Source of the DNA: GWA2-49-15 sp964359085
GTDB taxonomy: Bacteria > Bdellovibrionota > Bacteriovoracia > Bacteriovoracales > Bacteriovoracaceae
Direction: 5' to 3'
Assembly (NCBI GenBank): GCA_964359085.1
Contig: CAYHRT010000031.1
Span: forward strand, 1 to 24,199
Length of the DNA: 24,199 nucleotides
Notes under the pieces: model-generated
Seen by the model: only the letters and a program-made list of their open reading frames with translations
Databases searched by the model: none
Told to the model about the DNA's origin: nothing
Translations under genes and position numbers: made by a program
Part shown: piece by piece, positions 15,860 to 23,176 of the stretch
Layout of the letters: each line of letters begins with the position of its first letter
How positions within the stretch are numbered: the stretch's first letter is position 1

Positions 15860-16025
15860 ACCTACACCCCTTCCCAAGACTGATGCATTTAATGCAATTT
15901 TCGTTCCAGCACTAACCACCTGTTTATAGAAAAGGATTTTGCAAAAGTGTCTAAGACCCAGACGGCCTTGTAAAAAGGTAGTATATATATGGGCGAGTCT
16001 ATATATGGCACCTCACAGGGGTTCT
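15860..16025. promoter_or_regulatory. Divergent promoter region between the 1084-aa protein gene and the Nudix-MBL gene
   Basis: This 166-bp interval must hold both promoters. Towards the 1084-aa protein gene there is a TATAAA box on the minus strand near 15922-15927 and an exact 13-bp palindrome TGCATT-T-AATGCA at 15884-15896, 25-37 bp before the TTG start. Towards the Nudix-MBL gene the motif TATATATGG occurs twice, near 15980 and 16000. No -35 box is convincing on either strand, so exact promoters are not called. Confidence 0.4.
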
Positions 16026-17360
16026 ATGTCACTAATCATTGAAGCAGTCTCTTTAATCCTTATGGTCGGCAACAAGCAGATGTTTCTTATTAAGCGCCGT
16101 AAGGATTTGCCTATTTATCCTGGTTTTAGTGCTTTCCCAGGCGGAAAACTCACCGAACTGGAGCAGGAATCCAAGTCCCATGATCTTTCGTCTTACACTG
16201 AGAAAGGTTTGAAACCGGCCTTAATGCGAGAGATTTCGGAAGAATTAAATTGGAACATTCCTGTCAATGTGATGATGAGCGCACGCTATTACGGTGCCAG
16301 TACCACTCCTGAATTCTGGCCGTTGCGTTTTTGCAACCACTATTTAATCTGTCAAATTGACCAGGCCTTAGAATTCAAAGTGGATAAGAATGAATTGTGT
16401 GAAGGGCAGTGGGTAAGCTTTGATGAGTTTCACCAAAAAGATGCTTTGGGACAATTTCTTATGGTCCCGCCTACACGCAAGGCCATTTTAGCTTTACCTG
16501 ATTTCTTAGCATCGCCCATGGCCTCCCCGCCTGATCTCAATTCGGATTATGATGTCTCCCACGAAGTTCCTTGTCTCGAATTTGTAAAAAATGTGTGGGT
16601 ACTGCTTCCCCTGTCGAAAACTTTTCCTCCGGCCAATCGCACTAATGCTTTTGTTTTGCTCGATCCCGATGATGTCGGACACCTCCTGATCGATCCCTCT
16701 CCCCAAGATGAGAGTGAATTTATAAAATTGAAAAATACCTTACGGCGTTTTCAGATCAAGAAAATTCTGATTACCCATCATCATCCCGATCACCATCAGT
16801 ATGCTCCCGATTTGGCCCGAGAATTGGGTGTGCCCATTTATTTATCCAAAACCACACAAGTTTTTTTACAAAAAAAATATGGTGAAAACTATCTTGCCAG
16901 TTTGACAGTACGTCTTCTTAAGGAAGGGGATTGGCTCGCAGGCCATAGGATTTATGAAGTTCCAGGCCATGACGAAGGGCAATTGGCCTTGGCCCCATCC
17001 AACTTAAGTTGGTTTTTGGCCGGGGATTTAATTCAAACCGTGGGGACGGTGGTGATCGGCGGGGCCGAAGGTGATATGGCCAAATACATGGCCTCCCTTC
17101 AACGGGTGCTGGATTTAAATCCACACATCGTTTTTCCCAGTCATGGTATACCCATGGGCGGAACTGAACAAATTAAACTTACCCTCAAGCATCGGCTTGA
17201 ACGGCAGACCCAGGTTTTAGAATTATATTCAGCCGGCAAGAGCAATGATGAGATGCTGGAAATTATCTATAAAGGTCTTCGCCCAGAATTAAAAAAGTAT
17301 GCCTTGAAAACTTTAGAGGCGCATTTGATCAAATTGAGAAACGAGGGCCAACTCGGGTGA
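16026..17360 (+). CDS. Nudix hydrolase fused to metallo-beta-lactamase-fold hydrolase (LACTB2-like)
   Basis: Fusion protein of 444 aa. The N-terminal Nudix domain (about 1-160) has FPGGKL (37-42) and REISEE (68-73), with an insertion between the halves of the Nudix box as in NUDT19-like CoA/nucleotide hydrolases, and Asn where the box usually has Gly. The MBL domain (about 185-385) has all metal ligands: HHHPDH (251-256), H325 in PGHDEG, D334 in AGDLI and H373 in PSHG. The last 60 residues resemble the winged-helix tail of LACTB2-type proteins. Nudix and zinc-hydrolase activity are likely; the substrates are unknown. I chose the ATG at 16026 because AGGGG lies five bases upstream and the fold begins there; the frame opens earlier at 15939. 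Confidence 0.88.
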   Translation: MSLIIEAVSLILMVGNKQMFLIKRRKDLPIYPGFSAFPGGKLTELEQESKSHDLSSYTEKGLKPALMREISEELNWNIPVNVMMSARYYGASTTPEFWPLRFCNHYLICQIDQALEFKVDKNELCEGQWVSFDEFHQKDALGQFLMVPPTRKAILALPDFLASPMASPPDLNSDYDVSHEVPCLEFVKNVWVLLPLSKTFPPANRTNAFVLLDPDDVGHLLIDPSPQDESEFIKLKNTLRRFQIKKILITHHHPDHHQYAPDLARELGVPIYLSKTTQVFLQKKYGENYLASLTVRLLKEGDWLAGHRIYEVPGHDEGQLALAPSNLSWFLAGDLIQTVGTVVIGGAEGDMAKYMASLQRVLDLNPHIVFPSHGIPMGGTEQIKLTLKHRLERQTQVLELYSAGKSNDEMLEIIYKGLRPELKKYALKTLEAHLIKLRNEGQLG

Positions 17361-17377
17361 TATAGGGTGATATATAG

Positions 17378-19273
17378 CTACACCAATTTTCCTTTTACAA
17401 TTTCATCCACCACTTCAGGGTTCAAGAGGGTCGAGATATCGCCTAAATTAGACACATCACCCTCGGCCACCTTCCTTAATATTCTGCGCATGATCTTGCC
17501 GGAGCGAGTTTTGGGAAGACCCGAGACAAACTGGATGAGGTCGGGTTTGGCGATAGGGCCAATCACCTTATTGACCGTGGCCACCAACTCTTGTCTGACT
17601 TCAACCGGATTATGGGGAGCACGCGGGCAAATGCAGAAGGCATAGATACCTTGGCCCTTAATTTTATGGGGATATCCAACCACGGCGGATTCGACCACAT
17701 CAGGATGAGTGTTGATGGCATCCTCAATTTCGGCAGTGCCAAGGCGGTGACCGGAGACATTGATAACATCGTCTACACGGCCTGTGATGCGATAATTTCC
17801 TCTGACATCGCGGCGGGCACCATCACCTGTAAAATAGAGGCCAGGATAAGCTCCAAAGTAGGTACTTCTGAAGCGATCGTGGTCTCCCCAAATTGTGCGG
17901 GCAATACCCGGCCAGGGCACCTTGATACAAAGGTTGCCTTCAGCTTCTGTTTCTGTAATTTCTTGTCCACTACTATCGACTAAGACTGGCGTAATACCGG
18001 GGAGGGGATAAGTAGCATGAGAGGGAATGCATTCAGTTATGTGGGCCAGAGGACTAATCATGATGCCCCCGGTTTCTGTCTGCCACCAGGTATCAACGAT
18101 GGGACAATGGCCCTTTCCAACATTGGTGTGATACCACTCCCAAGCTTCTTCATTGATTGGTTCACCCACAGTCCCCAAAACTTTGAGCGAATCCAGTTTA
18201 TATTTCGTTACATAAGACAGATCCATGGCCTGGAGGGCCCTGATCGCTGTGGGGGCAGTGTAGAAATGAGTGACTTTGAGTTGATCAATAATATGCCAGA
18301 AGCGCCCAGGGTCCGGGTAAACAGGCAGCCCTTCATACATAACAGTGGTGTTTCCATTTAAGAGAGGGCCATAGGTTAAATAGGTATGTCCAGTGACCCA
18401 GCCGATGTCGGCCGTGCACCAGAAAATATCGTCGGCCTCCAATTGGAAAACATTGCGGAAGGTGTGATAGGCATACACCATGTAACCTGCCGTGGTGTGC
18501 ATTAAACCTTTGGGCCTTCCCGTCGAGCCGCTGGTATAGAGAATAAAGAGGGGATCTTCGGCATTCATGGGGGTGGCCGGAAATACGGTGGTAGCTGTGG
18601 TTTCTAGATCATGCAGCCAGAAGTCGCGGCCGTCCTGCATACGCACGCTATTTTTTACATGGCGGTGGACCACCACAGTTTTGATACTAGGACAATCTGT
18701 CAGTGCTTCATCACAAACTTGTTTTAAAGGAATAACTTTATCTCCTCGATATCCTCCATCATTAGTGACTAAGAGTTTTGCCTGACAATCTTGAATCCGG
18801 CCGGCAAGCGATTGGGCCGAAAAGCCACCGAAGACCACTGAGTGGATTGCGCCGATACGTGTGGCGGCCAAAATGCCGATCATCAGCTCGGGTACCATCC
18901 CCATATAGAAACAGATAACATCACCTTTTTTGATTCCCAGATTATTGAAGACCGAGGCCATACGACAAACTTTTTGATGGAGTTCGATGTAGCTTACTTT
19001 GACTGGGGCTTGCTTGGGGTCATTGGGAACATGAATAAGTGCGGTATGGCGTCCTTGTGTTTTCAGGTGGCGATCCAAGCAATTACTGCTCATATTTGTC
19101 ATCGCACCTTCAAACCATTTGACTTTGAGATCAGAAAAGTCGCCTGAAGAGACTTTGCCCCACGGTTTAAACCACTCTAAATCCTTGGCAACATCACCCC
19201 AATATTTATGAGGATTGATTTTAGCTTCTTCAACTTGCCGTAAATATTCATCAAAATTATGAATAGTTTTCAT
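17378..19273 (-). CDS. acs: Acetyl-CoA synthetase (AMP-forming)
   Basis: Activates acetate to acetyl-CoA through acetyl-AMP in the cytoplasm. From the ATG at 19273 the protein has 631 aa, slightly short of the usual 650. The adenylate-forming motif TSGSTGRPKG lies at about 247-256, WWQTETGG at about 396-403, and the C-terminal catalytic lysine K593 in TRSGKIMRR. That lysine is the known site of regulatory acetylation in this family. I chose the inner ATG since GGAG lies eight bases upstream and the N-terminus then matches the family; the frame stays open for 26 more codons. The gene is convergent with the Nudix-MBL gene, with only 17 bp between the stops and no evident terminator. Confidence 0.96.
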   Translation of the reverse strand: MKTIHNFDEYLRQVEEAKINPHKYWGDVAKDLEWFKPWGKVSSGDFSDLKVKWFEGAMTNMSSNCLDRHLKTQGRHTALIHVPNDPKQAPVKVSYIELHQKVCRMASVFNNLGIKKGDVICFYMGMVPELMIGILAATRIGAIHSVVFGGFSAQSLAGRIQDCQAKLLVTNDGGYRGDKVIPLKQVCDEALTDCPSIKTVVVHRHVKNSVRMQDGRDFWLHDLETTATTVFPATPMNAEDPLFILYTSGSTGRPKGLMHTTAGYMVYAYHTFRNVFQLEADDIFWCTADIGWVTGHTYLTYGPLLNGNTTVMYEGLPVYPDPGRFWHIIDQLKVTHFYTAPTAIRALQAMDLSYVTKYKLDSLKVLGTVGEPINEEAWEWYHTNVGKGHCPIVDTWWQTETGGIMISPLAHITECIPSHATYPLPGITPVLVDSSGQEITETEAEGNLCIKVPWPGIARTIWGDHDRFRSTYFGAYPGLYFTGDGARRDVRGNYRITGRVDDVINVSGHRLGTAEIEDAINTHPDVVESAVVGYPHKIKGQGIYAFCICPRAPHNPVEVRQELVATVNKVIGPIAKPDLIQFVSGLPKTRSGKIMRRILRKVAEGDVSNLGDISTLLNPEVVDEIVKGKLV

Positions 19274-19619
19274 ACAAAATACTCCATCGTTAACCCATTG
19301 AAAGGGGCCGAGAACTGTGCAAAGAGTGTACGGCCTTTTGTAAAAGCTCAAAAGTGTTGAGTGCTAGTCTTTTACATGACAACTTTTTCTGGCGCTTGAA
19401 AATATGTAGGATGGCCGTCTATTCGTTGGACAGCTTGTGTTTGCCAGCAGCATTTTCAAAGAGTTAGTGCATAATCCGTTCGAAATCTGGACGCTCATAA
19501 AAAAAAATATGAAAAAAGATTGATCGTAGAAGCGGGTGCCCCGACAATGGGTATGGGAGATTAAAATGCTCAAGTTTAAAAATGTTACCCCGAAAAGAAG
19601 ATTGAATAGGGGTGTGTCT
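19274..19619. other. Divergent intergenic region between acs and the 935-aa secreted protein gene
   Basis: This 346-bp interval holds no gene. It contains an inverted repeat TGTAAAAG/CTTTTACA (19339-19346 and 19369-19376) that encloses a second pair CTCAA/TTGAG (19347-19351 and 19357-19361), about 66-100 bp before the acs start. An A-rich tract runs from about 19498 to 19516. I searched by eye for a sigma-28 type promoter, because a sigma factor gene lies downstream, and found none. I saw no strong sigma-70 promoter either. Confidence 0.45.
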
Positions 19620-22427
19620 ATGAAAAGAATGTGTACTGTTTTTTTGCTTGTATCTCTCTTCCTCTCTAATAATCCGGCCAACGCAAATCCGCCCGGGCAC
19701 GGAGGCGCACATGTGTACAGGGCACATATACGTATCTCGTCAACTTTCGGAGTTGATCCCGAGAGCATCACCCATCTCGACGGCGATGGTATTCCCGATC
19801 CTATAGTTGCTTGTGACAGCATCGCCACCTCAGGGCCCTCTGATCCAAGCCATGATGTTATTACCGACACTGCCAACCACTTGGTTTGCAGTGCTGATCG
19901 GAACGTCCCGGGTCCTAGTGCTTACGGAAGATTTTGTAACTGCATCCGCGAAGTGACGTCGAGTGGCACGAATGATTTATATCCTAAGATTGGCCCAGCA
20001 AGATTTGCTCAACTTGAAGAACAGGCCATGAAAGCGGCCATTGCCATGAAAATGAATAGTTTGCGTAGACCGCTTCGCAATATTGCTCGCGGCCTGACCT
20101 ATGCCGCCTTCAATCGCAGCTTACGTCCTACTGTTGCTCCCATGATGTCAGCGGAAGGAGCTGCAACGACTCAACCACCCGCTCGGGATGGTTTGGCCTG
20201 TGTTCCAGGCAATATGGGAGCTTATATTGAGAAACTCCGGACAGATGGGGCATGTAATGACAGGGCCCTCAGGCGCCTTGGTCAAGGAATGAGTGTGGTC
20301 CAGGAGCCCAGGAACAAATTCAGACGCGAAACTGGCGACAGAAACTTTGGAGATATTCTTGATCGTGCTTATACCCGCACCTTTAGTGAAGGATTTGGTA
20401 TTTCTGATGCAGAACATCTACGCTCCGGTTTTATTCAAGATGCCAGACTTCTGGTTGGTGCAACTCCGGCCCCATCAGAAGCGGGAGAACCGGCAGAAAG
20501 CGAGCTTCCAGCTGAAGCGGCAACGGCAGAAGTAACACAAACCTACGAAGGCGATCATCAGTTGGGGATCATTTTACACAATGCTCTTCTCTCCATGGCT
20601 TCCGGCGGGGCGGTAAATATTCCAACCAGCGAGTACTATAGATTGAAACTGAATGGTCTGATTGCTCCCTATGTCATGAATGATAACGAAGAAGTTACCT
20701 CCGAAAAGATCACAGAATTCTTGGTGAAGCTTAAAGAGGCGGTGAAAGAACCCAATGGTGCAATCCCTGCTCAAGGGCCATTTATGGCAAAATTTCATCG
20801 GCAATTTTTAAGAAATGAACTTACTAAAACGCTTTCTGACTGTGAAGAGAAGATCTTAACACCTATAAAAGAGACAATTTGTCCTCTGATTGGTGAAAAT
20901 AAATTTTCGATAACCTCCCTCTTGGGTATTTTGAATACCCCTGAAGAGCGCAGAGATTTTAATGTTCTTATGAATAGAACGGGCGGAGGCCCATCGTCTG
21001 AGGCCCAATCAGATCAATTACTCTGTTACGCTTATGCCGCACCAGAAACTCCCATGGACGATATTTTCAATTATACTAATGCCGCTCCAGTGTCCGAAGC
21101 GAGTGTGGTCTTTTCCATTCCGGTTAGTATCCCCACTGAAGAAATTTATCCGTCCTCAGATCATGAAAATCTTGCCGAGCAGACTTTGATTACCAATCAA
21201 CTTGCTCAGGGTAATGCCATTCGCAATGGTGAGATTATTGCTGGACAGATGATTATTGATCTCCCTCGAATCCAAGAAATTGCACGACAATACACTCGTC
21301 GTGCTCAAAGCGGCGGTGACAAAGCGGGACATCCTTCTACTGCAAAGAATGTTCCCGATAGTGCCGCTCCCGCAGACAGTGCACCGGCCAATAATACTAA
21401 TCCAAATGGCAACAATAATAGTGCGTTTACCAATAATGGTGGTGGTGGGTTCGGTAATTTGGGAAGTGCCACCGTCCTCCCCGGTGGGGGAGCGGTTGGC
21501 CTGGGTGGTGGTTTAACCGGGAGTGGTTCAGGAGGCGAGGCTGGGCCAGGACCTGGCGATTCTGGCGCTGTTGATTACGCCGCTCGTATTGCGGAACTTC
21601 AGCGCACGATCGAGGACCGCGAGAAAAAGTTACGTGAGGCCATGTCTCGTCAAGGCCGTGAGGTCGGTGATTCTTTGGTTTCGGCCGCCCGTGATCGAGA
21701 GACCGAAATACGCGGCCTAAAAGATGAACTCAAACGTTTACGGACTGATCTCTCGACCGCACGGACTCAGGCAGCAGCAAGTGGCATTACTATCCCGGCA
21801 CCTTCAGGATCGACATCAACGGGAAGTTCGGGGGCCGGCCCCGTTGCGAAAGATGCACCTGTAGCGGCAGCACCTGCTTCTGTTCCAGTACTGAAAGGTG
21901 GCGGAGCGGGTGTTGGTCTCGGTGCTCCGGCCTTGGGTGGTGGATCTGCCGCACCCCTAGGTCTTTCTTCTGGTGATACTTTGACAGGTTATGATCTTTA
22001 TTCAAGCCTAGGCTTCGTTTCCAATGTTAATGGAATGGTATTGACCTTAAATGGGACGAGTTTTGCTCCCAATGCTAATCAGTTTCTTATTCCGCGCGCC
22101 GAATTTGACGCTGCTGATAGCGTAAAACGTCAGCAAATGTATACCTTGGCCAATGGTGCTCCTATCTATGTAGTCAATGCTGATCAGACGATTACAGTTT
22201 ATGTTGCCCAGAACGATGCCGAAGGTGTTGTCGCCTATGTGCCTGAAGGTGCCTCTGTCCCTCACGCAACAGGTGGTGCAACCAAGTCCAAGAAGAAAAA
22301 AGGCCGCGCCATCGCTTCAATCGCGGCTCCGGTTGTTGAACCAACGGCAACACCGGCACCAGAGATCCGTGTACGGCATAAAGATTTGCTTAACTTAATG
22401 AATGGGGAGGAAACACCTCATCCGTAA
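19620..22427 (+). CDS. Large modular secreted protein, Gly-rich with coiled coil, function unknown
   Basis: Unrecognised 935-aa protein. A Sec signal peptide spans 1-22 (cleavage after PANA). The N-terminal half (23-560) is a soluble region with nine cysteines after the signal, four of them between 65 and 108. Then come an Asn/Gly-rich stretch (about 590-650), a charged coiled coil (about 654-718), a second Gly/Ala-rich stretch (about 720-785), a small beta-rich module (about 785-880), a lysine cluster (889-896) and a Pro/Thr-rich tail. Such a layout suggests an extracellular or envelope structural protein. AGGGG lies seven bases before this ATG. An in-frame ATG at 19566 also has GGGAG and would extend the signal peptide by 18 residues. 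The sigma factor gene follows by 65 bp. Confidence 0.8.
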   Translation: MKRMCTVFLLVSLFLSNNPANANPPGHGGAHVYRAHIRISSTFGVDPESITHLDGDGIPDPIVACDSIATSGPSDPSHDVITDTANHLVCSADRNVPGPSAYGRFCNCIREVTSSGTNDLYPKIGPARFAQLEEQAMKAAIAMKMNSLRRPLRNIARGLTYAAFNRSLRPTVAPMMSAEGAATTQPPARDGLACVPGNMGAYIEKLRTDGACNDRALRRLGQGMSVVQEPRNKFRRETGDRNFGDILDRAYTRTFSEGFGISDAEHLRSGFIQDARLLVGATPAPSEAGEPAESELPAEAATAEVTQTYEGDHQLGIILHNALLSMASGGAVNIPTSEYYRLKLNGLIAPYVMNDNEEVTSEKITEFLVKLKEAVKEPNGAIPAQGPFMAKFHRQFLRNELTKTLSDCEEKILTPIKETICPLIGENKFSITSLLGILNTPEERRDFNVLMNRTGGGPSSEAQSDQLLCYAYAAPETPMDDIFNYTNAAPVSEASVVFSIPVSIPTEEIYPSSDHENLAEQTLITNQLAQGNAIRNGEIIAGQMIIDLPRIQEIARQYTRRAQSGGDKAGHPSTAKNVPDSAAPADSAPANNTNPNGNNNSAFTNNGGGGFGNLGSATVLPGGGAVGLGGGLTGSGSGGEAGPGPGDSGAVDYAARIAELQRTIEDREKKLREAMSRQGREVGDSLVSAARDRETEIRGLKDELKRLRTDLSTARTQAAASGITIPAPSGSTSTGSSGAGPVAKDAPVAAAPASVPVLKGGGAGVGLGAPALGGGSAAPLGLSSGDTLTGYDLYSSLGFVSNVNGMVLTLNGTSFAPNANQFLIPRAEFDAADSVKRQQMYTLANGAPIYVVNADQTITVYVAQNDAEGVVAYVPEGASVPHATGGATKSKKKKGRAIASIAAPVVEPTATPAPEIRVRHKDLLNLMNGEETPHP

Positions 22428-22472
22428 GAGAAATTAATAAGCTTACGAATCTTGGGGAGGAGGAGTAGGCCA

Positions 22473-22559
22473 ATGATGAAGGAGTTGCACGTATGTTGGA
22501 TAATACAAAAACAAGTCTCCCTACGCAGCAAGCGGAAGGTCGTGAGAAATTTATTGTAG
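22473..22559 (+). CDS. Possible 28-codon upstream ORF overlapping the sigma factor start
   Basis: The strongest Shine-Dalgarno sequence of the area, GGGGAGGAGGAG (22454-22465), sits seven bases before an ATGATG at 22473, out of frame with the sigma factor gene. The frame gives a 28-residue basic peptide and stops at 22557-22559, inside the sigma gene. The sigma ATG at 22493 has its own AAGGAG, which lies inside this small ORF. It may be a leader peptide that affects sigma translation, or chance. The peptide has no recognisable family. Confidence 0.3.
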   Translation: MMKELHVCWIIQKQVSLRSKRKVVRNLL

Positions 22560-23176
22560 AGCATCTCCCCTTGGTGCATCTGTTGGCCAAGAAGCTCAAG
22601 CAAAAATTGCCCCCCAATGTTGATTATGACGATCTCGTCTCTTCAGGAATTATCGGGCTTCTTGAGGCGGTTGACCGTTTCGATCATAAGCGTGGCGTGA
22701 AATTTAAGACCTATGCCGAGTTTCGCATTCGCGGGGCCATGATTGATGAGTTACGTGATCTGGATATTTTGACTCGCGGACGTCGAAGTCAGGTGAAAGC
22801 CAGTCAGGATCAGGCGTTCCATTCTTCTCATAGCACAACTCATCACAGTGAAGGTGAGTGTGGTCGAGTGCTTTCTTTTGAAGATGCTTTGGAAAAACGA
22901 CAAATAAAAAATAATATCAATCAGAATGTGCTGTTAGATTCGGCCATCACTCACTCCAATAATCAACTTTTGGCCAAGGCCATGGGTGAACTGGATGATC
23001 GCGAAGGCAAGATTTTGCATATGTATTATTACGAAGGGCAGACTTTGCGTCAGATTGGTCGGATGATGGGACTCTGTCAGGCGCGGATTTCACAATTACA
23101 TGGAGAAGCCAAGGCCAAGCTGGAAGACTGGTTAGTTTTCAATTTCAGCGAATTTAAGGAAGCTCCTGCAGCTTAG
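22493..23176 (+). CDS. FliA/WhiG-family RNA polymerase sigma factor, variant middle region
   Basis: A 227-aa sigma-70 family protein of the group that holds FliA and WhiG. Region 2 (about 18-95) is well kept, including DYDDLVSSGIIGLLEAV and FKTYAEFRIRGAMIDELR. Region 4 (about 160-212) ends in the helix-turn-helix segment QIGRMMGLCQARISQLH, matching the SRVSQIH type of the family. The usual motif after region 2.4 (D-W-x-P-R-S) reads DILTRGRRS, and residues 100-150, where region 3 should lie, are His/Ser-rich with no visible similarity. Promoter choice may therefore differ from standard sigma-28. AAGGAG lies eight bases before the ATG. It is likely co-transcribed with the secreted-protein gene upstream. 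No flagellar gene is in the window. Confidence 0.9.
   Translation: MLDNTKTSLPTQQAEGREKFIVEHLPLVHLLAKKLKQKLPPNVDYDDLVSSGIIGLLEAVDRFDHKRGVKFKTYAEFRIRGAMIDELRDLDILTRGRRSQVKASQDQAFHSSHSTTHHSEGECGRVLSFEDALEKRQIKNNINQNVLLDSAITHSNNQLLAKAMGELDDREGKILHMYYYEGQTLRQIGRMMGLCQARISQLHGEAKAKLEDWLVFNFSEFKEAPAA

Noticed and set aside
17351..17377. Tandem GGGTGATATA at the end of the Nudix-MBL gene as a terminator or repeat element
   Set aside because: Only two 10-bp copies with no stem or T-run; at most a local duplication around the stop codon.
19364..19876. Minus-strand frame of 170 codons covering the acs upstream region and the start of the 935-aa gene
   Set aside because: It overlaps the signal-peptide region of a well-supported gene on the other strand and has no ribosome site or known domain.
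20293..20535. Second plus-strand frame inside the 935-aa protein gene
   Set aside because: Internal out-of-frame ORF without ribosome site; explained by the host gene's composition.
21417..21560. Gly/Asn-rich GGTGGT-type sequence resembling a simple repeat
   Set aside because: It is coding sequence for the glycine-rich linker; unit lengths are irregular and no DNA-level tandem repeat is present.
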